Of a DNA stretch of 64,000 bases, positions 21,789-30,489 are shown piece by piece (position 1 is the first letter of the stretch; every line of letters begins with the position of its first letter). The notes below the pieces were generated by a model. That model was not told the origin of the DNA. It did not search any database and worked only from the letters and a program-made list of their open reading frames with translations. Source of the stretch: a virus. The translations under genes were made by a program, and so were the position numbers. Where the stretch lies: IMG/VR virus record IMGVR_UViG_3300042467_002158, positions 62,001-126,000 of that record. One strand, written 5' to 3'.

Positions 21789-22365
21789 GTCTGTAATTTA
21801 ATATCATCGATACAGTTTCTTCAACTTCAGAATCATCCATTTGATGAACATCCTTATACTTTTTGAACCAATTTTTAACTAATTCATCGAAAGGTTTTTT
21901 TGTGATTTTTGACATTCTTTTGAATCCGTAATATTGAGCGTCAATTTCCTCAGGTCTTGTATAATACTCGAAACCTTTTTCTTCATCAACATCCATGTCA
22001 GAATCCAAATCAAATAGACCGGTATTTTTTTGGTGACTATGTCTAAGTTCGTGTGCAATGAGTTCGTTTAATTCTCCGACCATGTTGTAGATATTTTTAG
22101 TTTTAAATTCTGGATTATATACTATTTTTACAACAATAGTATCATCATCGGGATAAAAATCGGCGTTTAATAAAAAATCGTCAACCGTATTTGACTCTTC
22201 CAAAATTAATTCAACAGAAACAAATATGTCTTTAAAGTCGTATTCGTCAGACTCTTCATCAACATCGTAGGGTAAATAAAAATGCCCGTCAGATTCTTTT
22301 TTATACATAAGAACAATATCCTTTATAATCTGTCGAACTAATGAGTCATATCTATAACTCTCCAT
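21778..22365 (-). CDS. Putative zincin metallopeptidase (HELRH)
   Basis: 195 residues from the ATG at MESYRYDSLVRQIIKDIVLM; the upstream in-frame TTG is less likely. The active site is LNELIAHELRHSHQ (residues about 109-122), an HExxH zinc motif. The downstream EYYTRPEEIDAQYYG supplies a glutamate as likely third ligand. This arrangement recalls phage and plasmid peptidases with HELxH. Length is normal for a minimal metalloprotease domain. Its last 11 bp overlap the convergent membrane gene. Confidence 0.7.
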   Translation of the reverse strand: MESYRYDSLVRQIIKDIVLMYKKESDGHFYLPYDVDEESDEYDFKDIFVSVELILEESNTVDDFLLNADFYPDDDTIVVKIVYNPEFKTKNIYNMVGELNELIAHELRHSHQKNTGLFDLDSDMDVDEEKGFEYYTRPEEIDAQYYGFKRMSKITKKPFDELVKNWFKKYKDVHQMDDSEVEETVSMILNYRPKI

Positions 22366-22429
22366 TAAATCTATTTTTTTTGCTAAAAAATAATTACCCA
22401 AAATAAAATTGTGTTAATTTAGTTATTTA

Positions 22430-22801
22430 TTACCAAGTTCTACAAGCCCAATATCTTGGTTTCCATCTTGGTCCAGGATTATCGCAATTGTGTCTTGCTC
22501 TGAAAGATCGTCGTCTTTCTGGGTTATTTTTTTTAATAACCATTCTTTTCCCTTTTGCTGATTTACCACCAAAACCAAAATTAACTTTAACAACTTTACC
22601 TTTGTCATTTTTAACATAAACCTTAAACTTTTTTACGTCACCCTGCATTATTTTACCAAGTTGAACTTTTCTTCCTTGATATTCGGCTTCATTTAAAAAA
22701 TCAACATCTTCAACCGACCCATAGAAATCCTCAAAAATAAACTTAGGTCTTAAAAATGACTCAATCAATACTTTCCTTATAATGTCATTAATATTTTTCA
22801 T
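22430..22801 (-). CDS. Tagged protein with conserved basic-aromatic C-terminal block
   Basis: 123 residues. Leader MKNINDIIRKVLIESF with LIE. The C-terminal 35 residues (NPERRRSFRARHNCDNPGPR, then ending YWACRTW) form a block I recall at the end of several tailed-phage capsid-assembly or prohead-associated proteins, with the invariant RARHNC and YW-C--W. That supports a virion or assembly role. Divergent from the plus-strand gene at 22856, sharing an AT-rich promoter region. Confidence 0.65.
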   Translation of the reverse strand: MKNINDIIRKVLIESFLRPKFIFEDFYGSVEDVDFLNEAEYQGRKVQLGKIMQGDVKKFKVYVKNDKGKVVKVNFGFGGKSAKGKRMVIKKNNPERRRSFRARHNCDNPGPRWKPRYWACRTW

Positions 22802-22855
22802 ATTATCTAATATTTATTATTATAAATACTTAAAGTTTTTAAAATATATTATAAG

Positions 22856-23383
22856 ATGAAACGAAATCAATTTAATAACCGTGACCTAAATAGAGTCATT
22901 AGAAAAGTTCTTTTAGAAAACGAAATGGAAGGAAAAAAAAATAAAAAGGAAAAACCTAAGTGTATTCCTGAAAATGTTATGCCTCTAGACGAAATAGTCG
23001 GGAGAGCGGGTGAATTTGATAAATACACACCAGGGATTACCAAAAGAATTACAGGGGTTAACTCTATGGTTGATACTTTAGGGATTTTGAATAATATCCG
23101 TTTGTTTAAAGACATTAAAGACGGTGGAACACATTTGGCATATGAAATGATGAATCATTTGAATAAGTTTAGGAATAAAAACTATTATGACGAGACTACA
23201 GGTGAATGCAATAAAGCCATGGATAAGATCATCGAGTTATATAAAGAAAATGAACACGGAACTGAGTTAGTTAAGGACATTGAAAGGGTTTTAAACCTTC
23301 AAACTAAGGATGATGAATATACTCCGTCCCCAAGAGCTAAAGAATACCTAAAACAATCAATAAACCTTATTAAAGGAATCTAA
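22856..23383 (+). CDS. Tagged hypothetical protein
   Basis: 175 residues. Leader MKRNQFNNRDLNRVIRKVLL then ENE, cleavage-like LLE. The rest is charged helix with GRAGEFDKYTPGITKRITGV and a C-terminal ...PSPRAKEYLKQSINLIKGI. It is followed 1 nt later by a two-pass membrane gene, so the two are probably one operon. No family recognised. Confidence 0.6.
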   Translation: MKRNQFNNRDLNRVIRKVLLENEMEGKKNKKEKPKCIPENVMPLDEIVGRAGEFDKYTPGITKRITGVNSMVDTLGILNNIRLFKDIKDGGTHLAYEMMNHLNKFRNKNYYDETTGECNKAMDKIIELYKENEHGTELVKDIERVLNLQTKDDEYTPSPRAKEYLKQSINLIKGI

Positions 23384-23384
23384 A

Positions 23385-23633
23385 ATGACAAAGTTAAAAA
23401 AAATGACTAGTGATTATTGGAAACCAACACCCAAAAAATGGAGAAAATGGGGTGATTCTTTATTGGCAATCGCTTCTGTTCTTGCGATAGGTGGTTTATG
23501 GCAATTCGACAACTTAAAAGACATATTTACACCCTTAGAAATAAAGTCTATGATAGTATCGTCTATTATATTTGGTGTTGTTGGTAAGTTTTTAACCAAT
23601 TTCTTTAAAGAAGATAATCCTGAAAACGAGTAA
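23385..23633 (+). CDS. Small two-pass membrane protein
   Basis: 82 residues with a basic N-terminus (MTKLKKMTSDYWKPTPKKWR) and two membrane segments (about residues 27-41 and 53-70). Short proteins with this outline are often phage holins, but no signature decides it. Followed by two back-to-back terminators. Confidence 0.6.
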   Translation: MTKLKKMTSDYWKPTPKKWRKWGDSLLAIASVLAIGGLWQFDNLKDIFTPLEIKSMIVSSIIFGVVGKFLTNFFKEDNPENE

Positions 23634-23657
23634 AAATACCCCTATTTTAACGTAAAA

Positions 23658-23679
23658 ACCCCCAAAATAGGGGGTTTTT
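23658..23679. terminator. Hairpin terminator for the plus-strand pair
   Basis: AAACCCCC/GGGGGTTT stem followed on the plus strand by a T-run (GGGGGTTTTTTTG). Confidence 0.7.
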
Positions 23680-23702
23680 TTGTATATATAGAGACAAAAA
23701 AC

Positions 23703-23717
23703 GACCTAAAATAGGTC
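23703..23717. terminator. Hairpin terminator between convergent genes
   Basis: GACCTA/TAGGTC stem with T6 on the plus side and A-rich sequence on the other, lying between the convergent genes at 23633 and 23736. Confidence 0.5.
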
Positions 23718-23735
23718 TTTTTTCGGTGTTTTTAT

Positions 23736-24029
23736 CTACTTTTGACCCATTTTTTTACCAATTTCACTCATTCTTTGGTTAAATTTAGTAATATTTTCGT
23801 TAAAATTACCCATTTGACCCCCAAAATTACCAATATTTTGATAAAAATCCTCTAAATTATCCAAATTTCCAAGATTTTGAACGAAATTTGACGGATTTTG
23901 CATGTTTTTTAGGTCTTTTAGGGTAGAAAATAGTGATTTTCCGTATTTTTTCCACCAAATAATGAATAAAATGGTAGTAAAAAGGATAATAATACTAAAA
24001 ACTAATAAAGAAATTGATAATAATGTCAT
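23736..24029 (-). CDS. Membrane-anchored coiled-coil-like protein
   Basis: 97 residues: one N-terminal membrane segment (LLSISLLVFSIIILFTTIL), a basic anchor (WWKKYGKSL), then asparagine-rich near-repeats (NFVQNLGNLDNLEDFYQNIG, NFGGQMGNFNENITKF). The N-L-G-N pattern repeats about every 7-11 residues. Could be a membrane-associated fibre or spacer. No family recognised. Confidence 0.6.
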   Translation of the reverse strand: MTLLSISLLVFSIIILFTTILFIIWWKKYGKSLFSTLKDLKNMQNPSNFVQNLGNLDNLEDFYQNIGNFGGQMGNFNENITKFNQRMSEIGKKMGQK

Positions 24030-24101
24030 AATATGTGTGTTTTTATGAAAAAATCGTCAATTTTTGTGATATAATCAAGTTTTTAGGTAAAAAAAACACG
24101 A

Positions 24102-24761
24102 TTATCTACCCATAAAGTGTTTTACAAGTTCAGTTGTTAGTTTATTTACCCTATTTGTTGCTGATCTACCTGTAATTTCTACATTTTTTTGCTCTAAATC
24201 GGTAATTGCGGCTGAAATCATGATATTTCTTACGTTTTCAGACATTTCTAAGATTTTTTCTATTTTTTCTTCATCATTATCGTCTAATTCACGTTGCATT
24301 CGGTATAAATCAAAGTATTTTGTTAAATAATCTTTAGTTTGACCTAAAAATTGACCTGATTGGAACATATTTACCACACCTAACTGTCTAATTACCTCCA
24401 AATAGTCTAAAATATACTTCAAATCGGACTTTTTAAAGAGTCTCGACCACTCATGTCGTCTAATTAACTCATCTAAGTCAGTTATTACACGATTTTTGGC
24501 CTCATTTAGGTCATTTTGAGTAAATTCGGGATCTAATATCCAAGAATCGGCCTCAGGAAGTAAAGAAAGGGTGCTAATTACCTTACCATCGTCATCTAAC
24601 CACTCTACATTATACATATAACTAGGTGATTCCCCGAAAGATGGTGCTTGACCAATACTTTTAACCCTTCCTTTGGTTCCTGTATCAATATCTTCACCTG
24701 GCATGTAGATTAAAACAATGCGATCACCCTCTTTTAACTCAGGATTTTTCTTTTTACTCAT
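24102..24761 (-). CDS. Hypothetical protein with N-terminal SH3-like strand region
   Basis: 219 residues. Residues about 8-80 (EGDRIVLIYMPGEDIDTGTK, then GRVKSIGQA) resemble the KOW/SH3-like regulatory-loop domains that read GDRV, DTGTKGRV. The rest is helical, with a hydrophobic segment and a C-terminal KLTTELVKHFMGR. A TATTTATTTATATG start region precedes it. Function unknown. Confidence 0.6.
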   Translation of the reverse strand: MSKKKNPELKEGDRIVLIYMPGEDIDTGTKGRVKSIGQAPSFGESPSYMYNVEWLDDDGKVISTLSLLPEADSWILDPEFTQNDLNEAKNRVITDLDELIRRHEWSRLFKKSDLKYILDYLEVIRQLGVVNMFQSGQFLGQTKDYLTKYFDLYRMQRELDDNDEEKIEKILEMSENVRNIMISAAITDLEQKNVEITGRSATNRVNKLTTELVKHFMGR

Positions 24762-24776
24762 ATAAATAAATATCTA

Positions 24777-27227
24777 TTACTTAATAAGCGTAAAACTACC
24801 GTAAAATTCTTTGATTTCATCGGTTTTGGGACTTTTAAATTTTAATTTCCACGTATAAACCCCATCTTGACAAGGAATATTGTTATATGTCCCATCCCAA
24901 CCCACATTGGTATTAAAAGATTCCCATACAATCTGTCCCCACCTATTAAAAACCACAAAAGAGTAGTTAAAAATGTCCACTCCTGAGGTGATTATTGGTT
25001 TTAATATGTTATTTCTTTCATCACCATCGGGTGTAAAGGCATTTGGGATGTAAAATATCTCATTTGGACACAATTCTAAGGTTATGGTGAAGGATTGGGG
25101 GTTAGAAACACACCCATTGTCCCATCTTACTCCCTGAAAAGTGAATATACCGTCCATATCCCACGTTATATTTAACGTATTGTTAGTAATTGTATCCCCA
25201 AACACATACCATTCGTTATATCCACCACTAACTGATGATAAACTAAACACATCTGATACAGTATCACCCTCACATATTTGATGATACTCTAAATTCTCAT
25301 CAACAACACCATTTGTCACAGGTAAAATGTTAGGTCGTGGATAAACTTGAACGTTAATTGACGTATCAAACCAACATCCTGACTGAGAATACATATAATT
25401 TACAAAATCTAACCCAATAAACCCATTGTCAGGACAATATTGATTACCCCAAACGTTTAATCCACTGAAAATTCCATTAGGTGGGGTTGCAATTAAGTTA
25501 ATACAGTTGTCATATTCACAAAACGGACCGATAGGTGTAATTACAGGTAGTATATTCAATACAACAATAGAAAAAGTTTGAGGTTGTGACTGACATCCAA
25601 CTTGATTTACACCAATAACTGATAAAGTATTGGAATATAGACCCCCATTCACACCAGTTACGTCCAAATTTATTTGATTTGTCCCTTGTCCTGACGAGAT
25701 ATTTCCCATCGTGTTAGTCCATACGTAGTTTAGGTTAGGAAAAACACTTGAGACGTTGTATAAATTACCTGTAGAGTTAAAACAAACTGTGTCTGATCCT
25801 GTAATCGGGTTAATTGTTACAAGTGGAGGATCAACTAACGTTGTGGTTTGAGTTACAGGACAGTTATTTGCGTCTGTAACAGTCACAGAATAGTTTCCCG
25901 AACATAAATTAGTTGCCGTTTGAGTGGTTTGACCATCATTCCAAAGATATGTGTATGGTGCAAGTCCATCTATAGGATTAACAATTGATGATCCGTCACA
26001 ATAACCAAAACAAGTTGGGTTAGTTGACGTTACTGTTGGTAATTGTAATGGTGGTGGGTTTAATAAAGTTGAAGTTCCGTTATATACACACCCATTTGCA
26101 TCGGTCAAAGAGAAATTATATGTCCCTGAACACAAATTATTTAATGTTAGAGTGTTTGACCCATTAGACCAATTGATAATATAAGGACCTAATCCGCCAA
26201 CAGGAGTTACAACTATTGATCCATTACAACCATTATTACACAAAGGATCTGTTGGAGTAATTGTGGGAGGTGGTAAATTTGGTGTTGGTGTTACTAAAAT
26301 TGTATCAGGACCTTGTCCAACTCCTGCGTTACAAGAGGACCAACCAGCATTACAAGAAGGGAACACTGGTTGGCAGGTATAATAAGCTCCTCCGATTGGA
26401 GGAGTAACAGTAATACTCAATCCCGTACCAATTGGGTTAGGGTTTCCAACCTGATACCAAGTCCATGTTGGCTGAATTACACCTCCACTTGGCGTCCAAC
26501 GATAAGCATTGTTAACAGTGGTCCATTGTGTTGAGTTTCTACCTGCAACAGGAACTGCCGCATTTCCTAAAAGGTTGTGAATACCCTGAACTGCGGTTCC
26601 TCCTGCCCATTGATTACATGCGGGTTTATTTGCAATATGATTTTCAATCACGTTAGTTGATTCGTAAAGAATAATATGAAAAGTTCCCTGAAGGTTTGTA
26701 CAAGAAAACATAGGAACACCTATCCAACTGACTACTAATTTACGACAAGGGGCAGTTCCTTGTACTTGATATCTAATTTGACCCCCTAAACTTGGATTCC
26801 AATCTTGCCACGGACCCATAATACAATTTTTGGGAACTGCGGCATTTGCTGAAGGTATTGCTTGAGTGGCAAAAGTGGCTGGTTGAACTCCAGCACCCAA
26901 CGAAATCCATCCATTTGATCCTATACGAAACTGTGTATAATTAGAACCGTAAAAACAAAAAGTAAACCCAATATTAAACGTATTAGATTGTGAATCATCA
27001 CTAAGTTGTACCAATGTTCCGTTATTAACTTGTACAACATAAGGTATGTTAGTAACTCCGTAATTAGAGGTTCCTTGAGGAAGGGCTCCTTGACCACATT
27101 GTGATGGATCAGCAGTTAACGTTGTTGAGTTTACACCACAAGGTAAAGTTAAGTCAGGTCCAATATAAGGACAATACTGAGAATAAATAAAAAGGGGGAA
27201 TAAAAATAAAAATAAAATGTGTTTCAT
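24777..27227 (-). CDS. Type IX secretion cargo, SprB-repeat and CHU_C-type protein
   Basis: 816 residues. Signal peptide MKHILFLFLFPLFIYS. Residues about 60-250 form a lectin-like or adhesin beta domain. SprB-type repeats follow (PTDPLCNNGCNGSIVVTPVG, then NLCSGTYNFSLTDANGC), then PKD-like domains. The last 90 residues are the gliding-motility-associated type B sorting domain: FYIPNAFTPDGDERNNILKP and VVFNRWGQIVWESFNTNVGW, DGVYTWKLKF. This domain directs export and anchoring through the type IX system of Bacteroidota. For a phage it could be a secreted host-surface modifier. Complete in one reading frame. Confidence 0.85.
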   Translation of the reverse strand: MKHILFLFLFPLFIYSQYCPYIGPDLTLPCGVNSTTLTADPSQCGQGALPQGTSNYGVTNIPYVVQVNNGTLVQLSDDSQSNTFNIGFTFCFYGSNYTQFRIGSNGWISLGAGVQPATFATQAIPSANAAVPKNCIMGPWQDWNPSLGGQIRYQVQGTAPCRKLVVSWIGVPMFSCTNLQGTFHIILYESTNVIENHIANKPACNQWAGGTAVQGIHNLLGNAAVPVAGRNSTQWTTVNNAYRWTPSGGVIQPTWTWYQVGNPNPIGTGLSITVTPPIGGAYYTCQPVFPSCNAGWSSCNAGVGQGPDTILVTPTPNLPPPTITPTDPLCNNGCNGSIVVTPVGGLGPYIINWSNGSNTLTLNNLCSGTYNFSLTDANGCVYNGTSTLLNPPPLQLPTVTSTNPTCFGYCDGSSIVNPIDGLAPYTYLWNDGQTTQTATNLCSGNYSVTVTDANNCPVTQTTTLVDPPLVTINPITGSDTVCFNSTGNLYNVSSVFPNLNYVWTNTMGNISSGQGTNQINLDVTGVNGGLYSNTLSVIGVNQVGCQSQPQTFSIVVLNILPVITPIGPFCEYDNCINLIATPPNGIFSGLNVWGNQYCPDNGFIGLDFVNYMYSQSGCWFDTSINVQVYPRPNILPVTNGVVDENLEYHQICEGDTVSDVFSLSSVSGGYNEWYVFGDTITNNTLNITWDMDGIFTFQGVRWDNGCVSNPQSFTITLELCPNEIFYIPNAFTPDGDERNNILKPIITSGVDIFNYSFVVFNRWGQIVWESFNTNVGWDGTYNNIPCQDGVYTWKLKFKSPKTDEIKEFYGSFTLIK

Positions 27228-27290
27228 AATTTAAATACGTTATTTATCTTGTTAAGTTGTTATTGAATAAAAGTCCAATCAATATAAATG

Positions 27291-27485
27291 CTAATTTTTG
27301 GACTTCGCATCTTTCCACTCAAGGTAAATTGTATGTAAAACCATGGAATTAATCAACACGCACAAAAAAAATTCTAAAAACCAATGCCAATCAACTTGTG
27401 TCACTCCCATATGGACTCCAAACCACATAAAGGATCCGTATTTATTTATAAGAGTTAAATATAAATGTTTTAAAAAATCTAACAT
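27291..27485 (-). CDS. Small membrane protein
   Basis: 64 residues: MLDFLKHLYLTLINKYGSFM, an aromatic-rich region (WFGVHMGVTQVDWHWFLEFF) and a membrane segment, ending in a charged tail (EWKDAKSKN). A TATTTATA box at 27490-27497 directly upstream supports it as a real gene. No family recognised. Confidence 0.55.
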   Translation of the reverse strand: MLDFLKHLYLTLINKYGSFMWFGVHMGVTQVDWHWFLEFFLCVLINSMVLHTIYLEWKDAKSKN

Positions 27486-27489
27486 ATAT

Positions 27490-27497
27490 TATAAATA
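27490..27497 (-). promoter_or_regulatory. TATTTATA box
   Basis: Coding-strand ACTATATTTATAATATATG leads directly into the start of the 64-residue gene. Confidence 0.45.
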
Positions 27498-27545
27498 TAG
27501 TTTTACAAAAACATTTTTTTGTTTTATGATTAGAAAAAAAAATTT

Positions 27546-27971
27546 ATGAAAATTGTTGAGGTAAACAGCACCGTGACTGTTAATTACACGGGAAAATTAG
27601 AAGATGGATCTGTTTTTGACACTTCATTAATGGAAGGTCGTGAACCATTATCGGCAACTTTGGGTCAAGGTTCTTTAATTCCTGGTTTTGAAAAAGGTCT
27701 TTTGGGTATGAAAGAAGGTGATAAAAAAACTATTGAGATGGATCATACTGAAGCATATGGGGATCTTAGAGAAGATTTAGTTGTTGAGGTTCCAAAAGAC
27801 AGAGTTCCTGAAAATGTTGAGGTAGGCCAAATGTTACAAACTATGACACAACAAGGACCTATGAATGTTATGGTTAAAGAAGTAAACGAAACTAATGTTG
27901 TTTTGGACGCTAATCACCCATTGGCAGGAAAAAAATTAATTTTTGATTTAGAACTTGTTTCTGTAAATTAA
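27546..27971 (+). CDS. FKBP-type peptidyl-prolyl isomerase (SlyD-like)
   Basis: 141 residues with the full FKBP/SlyD order: VNSTVTVNYTGKLEDGSVFD, GREPLSATLGQGSLIPGFEK, GLLGMKEGDKKTIEM, then the inserted flap DHTEAYGDLREDLVVEVPKD and the closing strand HPLAGKKLIFDLELVSVN. It lacks the histidine-rich metal-binding tail of E. coli SlyD. It would catalyse prolyl isomerisation and act as a chaperone, perhaps for virion proteins. Phage-encoded FKBPs are uncommon. It is in the plus-strand island 27546-28363. Confidence 0.9.
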   Translation: MKIVEVNSTVTVNYTGKLEDGSVFDTSLMEGREPLSATLGQGSLIPGFEKGLLGMKEGDKKTIEMDHTEAYGDLREDLVVEVPKDRVPENVEVGQMLQTMTQQGPMNVMVKEVNETNVVLDANHPLAGKKLIFDLELVSVN

Positions 27972-27995
27972 TTTTTTATATCAATTATTTTTATT

Positions 27996-28003
27996 TATCT
28001 TTG
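27996..28003 (+). promoter_or_regulatory. Bacteroidota-type -7 box (TATCTTTG)
   Basis: TATCTTTG lies 33 nt before the ATG of the two-pass gene and downstream of the FKBP stop, so this gene can be expressed separately. Confidence 0.5.
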
Positions 28004-28036
28004 TAGTAATACAGGATAACTAAAATATTTATTGAT

Positions 28037-28363
28037 ATGTCAAAATTAAGAGAAGAGGTTGATTTATACAAAGACCTACCAAAAGAAAAGTTAAAAAAAA
28101 TAATTAGACAATATAAGTTTTTGTCTTTTACAAACTCAGAGTTATATTATTTTTTATATACGATTTTAACTTTTGGTGGGACTTTTTTATTCTTTTTTGG
28201 AGTTTCGTATAATTCCCTGTTAATAATGTTTCTGTTACATTACATTTTTTATTGGGAAATACTTTATAAAACGACAAACTTTAAGTCTTCGGACAAAAAG
28301 GAAAAAGAAGAAATCGATCAGATTATTGAAATCTTACAAGAACATCTTAAAGAAAAGAAATAA
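28037..28363 (+). CDS. Two-pass membrane protein with charged ends
   Basis: 108 residues. A charged N-terminal helix (MSKLREEVDLYKDLPKEKLK), two central membrane segments (LYTILTFGGTFLFFFGV and LLIMFLLHYIFYWEILY) and a charged C-terminal coiled coil (KEKEEIDQIIEILQEHLKEK). This resembles the 2TM-domain proteins of Bacteroidota. It is followed by a terminator shared with the convergent gene. Confidence 0.6.
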   Translation: MSKLREEVDLYKDLPKEKLKKIIRQYKFLSFTNSELYYFLYTILTFGGTFLFFFGVSYNSLLIMFLLHYIFYWEILYKTTNFKSSDKKEKEEIDQIIEILQEHLKEKK

Positions 28364-28368
28364 AAAAA

Positions 28369-28386
28369 CCCCTCTTTATAGAGGGG
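28369..28386. terminator. Shared terminator between convergent genes
   Basis: CCCCTC/GAGGGG stem with A7 on the left and ATTTTATT on the right, between the plus gene ending 28363 and the minus gene ending 28393. Confidence 0.65.
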
Positions 28387-28392
28387 ATTTTA

Positions 28393-28905
28393 TTATCTTC
28401 CTGTTCTAAGGCCTCTGTCAGCAGCACCTTTAAGTGCCATAACTAAACCAGCAATTAATACTGCGGTGCTCACAGGACCACCACCCATTTTGTCAACGTA
28501 ATCGTGAACCGCAATCATAAGGTCTCCAGCATCAGTATAACCCATTGCTTGACTAATCATTCCAAGTATTCCTGCTCCCATCATACCAATTCCACCACGA
28601 ATCATTGCCTTTTCTTTAAAAGATTTTTTTCTATCAGAAATGTCTTCTCTTAAAAACATTTCAGTTAGATCTTCTGTTTCAGAATTAACAACCATATCCT
28701 CAAGTTCTTCGATTTCGTCACTATCTAATCTTCTTAATTTTCTTTTAAAGAAGTCAGCAACCGCATGAACGGTGTCTTCTTTTGACATTCCTTCGGATTC
28801 TTCATCATCCATTGTAATTGACATCATTTCTTCTTCAGCCTCACGAACAAGTCTTCTTACTAAAGAATGAAATTCAGATTCTGTAAGTCTAATTTTTCTT
28901 CCCAT
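28393..28905 (-). CDS. Tagged membrane protein
   Basis: 170 residues. Leader MGRKIRLTESEFHSLVRRLV then REAEEE, a site of VRE type. An acidic helical middle follows, then two membrane segments near the C-terminus (GGIGMMGAGILGMISQAM and VSTAVLIAGLVMALKG). TATTTATA box at 28921-28928. It could be a packaged membrane protein. No family recognised. Confidence 0.65.
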   Translation of the reverse strand: MGRKIRLTESEFHSLVRRLVREAEEEMMSITMDDEESEGMSKEDTVHAVADFFKRKLRRLDSDEIEELEDMVVNSETEDLTEMFLREDISDRKKSFKEKAMIRGGIGMMGAGILGMISQAMGYTDAGDLMIAVHDYVDKMGGGPVSTAVLIAGLVMALKGAADRGLRTGR

Positions 28906-28920
28906 AATTTTTGTTTTGTT

Positions 28921-28928
28921 TATAAATA
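28921..28928 (-). promoter_or_regulatory. TATTTATA box
   Basis: Coding-strand AAATATTTATAAACAAA lies 15 nt upstream of the ATG of the tagged membrane protein. Confidence 0.45.
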
Positions 28929-28957
28929 TTTGATTTCAGATAAAAAACTATTTTTTT

Positions 28958-29299
28958 TTAAAATTTTTTTACAAAACAAAAAGGTTTTCCATCTTTTATT
29001 ATTGTAATACCCAATTCGTCAGATGGACTATCAGGATTAAAAATCATATCAACACCATTAACTCTTTTTTGTGATTCATCTTTTAACGTGTTTTTATCAA
29101 AAGAAACCATGTTTAAATCTGATTTTAACATTTGAGTAAAACAATCAGGTATAATATCAGGATCAGGTATTGGTCTTCTATAATCCATTTTATCAGGCTG
29201 AACACCGGGTAAATTAGAAAAAACCATTTCGTTAATTTCTTGTCCTCTTTTATACTCTAAAAGATATTTGATTTGGTTTAATTCTTCGTTGATTTTCAT
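28958..29299 (-). CDS. Tagged hypothetical protein
   Basis: 113 residues from the internal ATG, chosen because the leader MKINEELNQIKYLLEYKRGQ begins there and GATATTTATTTATATG ends in that ATG. The rest has PDKMDYRRPIPDPDIIPDCF and a short C-terminal GKPFCFVKKF. Leader class matches 13153 and 43043. Function unknown. Confidence 0.6.
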   Translation of the reverse strand: MKINEELNQIKYLLEYKRGQEINEMVFSNLPGVQPDKMDYRRPIPDPDIIPDCFTQMLKSDLNMVSFDKNTLKDESQKRVNGVDMIFNPDSPSDELGITIIKDGKPFCFVKKF

Positions 29300-29310
29300 A
29301 TAAATAAATA

Positions 29311-29625
29311 TCACACAAGTAATTCTTCTAAAAAATCCACATACTCAACCCCTCTAAAAATCATTTCGTCAGAGTATCTTGATCTCATCCATTCTGAAAA
29401 TTGTTTTATAAACTCATCTCTATGAAGTGGTATAAACTCTGAGAACTCAATTTCAAGGGATCTAAGAGTCTTAACTTCTTTAGTGGAGGGGTAATATAAG
29501 ATTTTAGATTTTAAGTCCTCCTCCACCGTGTAAAAGATAAAACACATTTTACCAAATATCGTTGACTCTACGGGTATAAGGTCTCCATAGACCAAATCAA
29601 ATAAACTGGAACTTGCTTTTTTCAC
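29311..29625 (-). CDS. Hypothetical protein
   Basis: 104 residues, no leader tag. Beta-rich N-terminal part (SSLFDLVYGDLIPVESTIFG, then MCFIFYTVEEDLKSKILYYP) and a helical C-terminal half. A TATATTTG box (29630-29637, minus strand) lies only 4 nt from the ATG, implying a leaderless or very short-leader message. No family recognised. Confidence 0.55.
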   Translation of the reverse strand: MKKASSSLFDLVYGDLIPVESTIFGKMCFIFYTVEEDLKSKILYYPSTKEVKTLRSLEIEFSEFIPLHRDEFIKQFSEWMRSRYSDEMIFRGVEYVDFLEELLV

Positions 29626-29629
29626 AATA

Positions 29630-29637
29630 CAAATATA
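29630..29637 (-). promoter_or_regulatory. Bacteroidota-type -7 box (TATATTTG)
   Basis: Minus-strand TATATTTG immediately upstream of the gene at 29311-29625. Transcription would begin at or just inside the start codon. Confidence 0.4.
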
Positions 29638-29645
29638 GAAAATTT

Positions 29646-30116
29646 TTAGATTTCTTCAATATGTTCTATCCAATCATCACCATAATCACCATCAACAGTG
29701 TCTTCGTCAATTGATTCACCTTCAAATGGTTCATATTCACCACTACTTTGTAATTCACCTAAAATGGAATTATCTAATGGTATGAAACTTTTCATCTCAT
29801 TTCTATAAGTATAATTTACCGTTTCCACCCTTTGATAAACATGAGTAATTTCAAATGTTCTTAACTCAGGCCTTTTGAGAGGCGATTCGAAATCATCATT
29901 CATTATTATAAGTGCCATAAAAAATGTCACATCTTCAAAATCAACATTTGTAAAGTAAGAAGTTAATTCATCTGTTATAATTTCTGACAACTCTCCAAGG
30001 TTATGATTAACATCATCTATATCTTCCAAATACATATTATTGGATTCTAAAGATTCAATAATGTCTTTGAGAATCGGTATGAGTGCTCTATCAGAATATT
30101 TTTGATATGGTTTCAC
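29646..30116 (-). CDS. Acidic hypothetical protein
   Basis: 156 residues, acidic, without the leader. Helical first half (ALIPILKDIIESLESNNMYL) and a C-terminal acidic tail (ESIDEDTVDGDYGDDWIEHI). It lies 5 bp from the tagged gene upstream, so it is probably in that operon. No family recognised. Confidence 0.55.
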   Translation of the reverse strand: MKPYQKYSDRALIPILKDIIESLESNNMYLEDIDDVNHNLGELSEIITDELTSYFTNVDFEDVTFFMALIIMNDDFESPLKRPELRTFEITHVYQRVETVNYTYRNEMKSFIPLDNSILGELQSSGEYEPFEGESIDEDTVDGDYGDDWIEHIEEI

Positions 30117-30121
30117 AATAT

Positions 30122-30466
30122 TTATCTTAATCGTTGTAATCTATGAATATATCGATTTACCTTTGTTTGAGTTTCATTTATCAACTGATAAAGTTCATAC
30201 ATTATTTCGAGTAATTCTCTCTTGTCTCTTCTATCCATATCAGAACTTTGAATTTTGGAATATAGTTCTTTGATGTTGGAAATAATATCTCGATCGGAGT
30301 AAACGTTTTTGATTAAATCTTGCATTATTTCTTCAAGCTCCTCCGAGTAAATTGTATATTTATCTTTAAACAAATTACTAAACCAACCTTCTTTTACTTC
30401 TTCAGATTCATTTATAACATCAAATACGATTCTATTGATGTCTGATTCTGTTAAATTATTTTTCAT
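30122..30466 (-). CDS. Tagged hypothetical helical protein
   Basis: 114 residues. Leader MKNNLTESDINRIVFDVINE then SEEV with INE as cleavage-like site. The remainder is predicted helix (SEELEEIMQDLIKNVYSDRD, MYELYQLINETQTKVNRYIH). A TATTTATT box precedes. No family recognised. Confidence 0.6.
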   Translation of the reverse strand: MKNNLTESDINRIVFDVINESEEVKEGWFSNLFKDKYTIYSEELEEIMQDLIKNVYSDRDIISNIKELYSKIQSSDMDRRDKRELLEIMYELYQLINETQTKVNRYIHRLQRLR

Positions 30467-30489
30467 ATTAATAAATACTTCATTTTTTT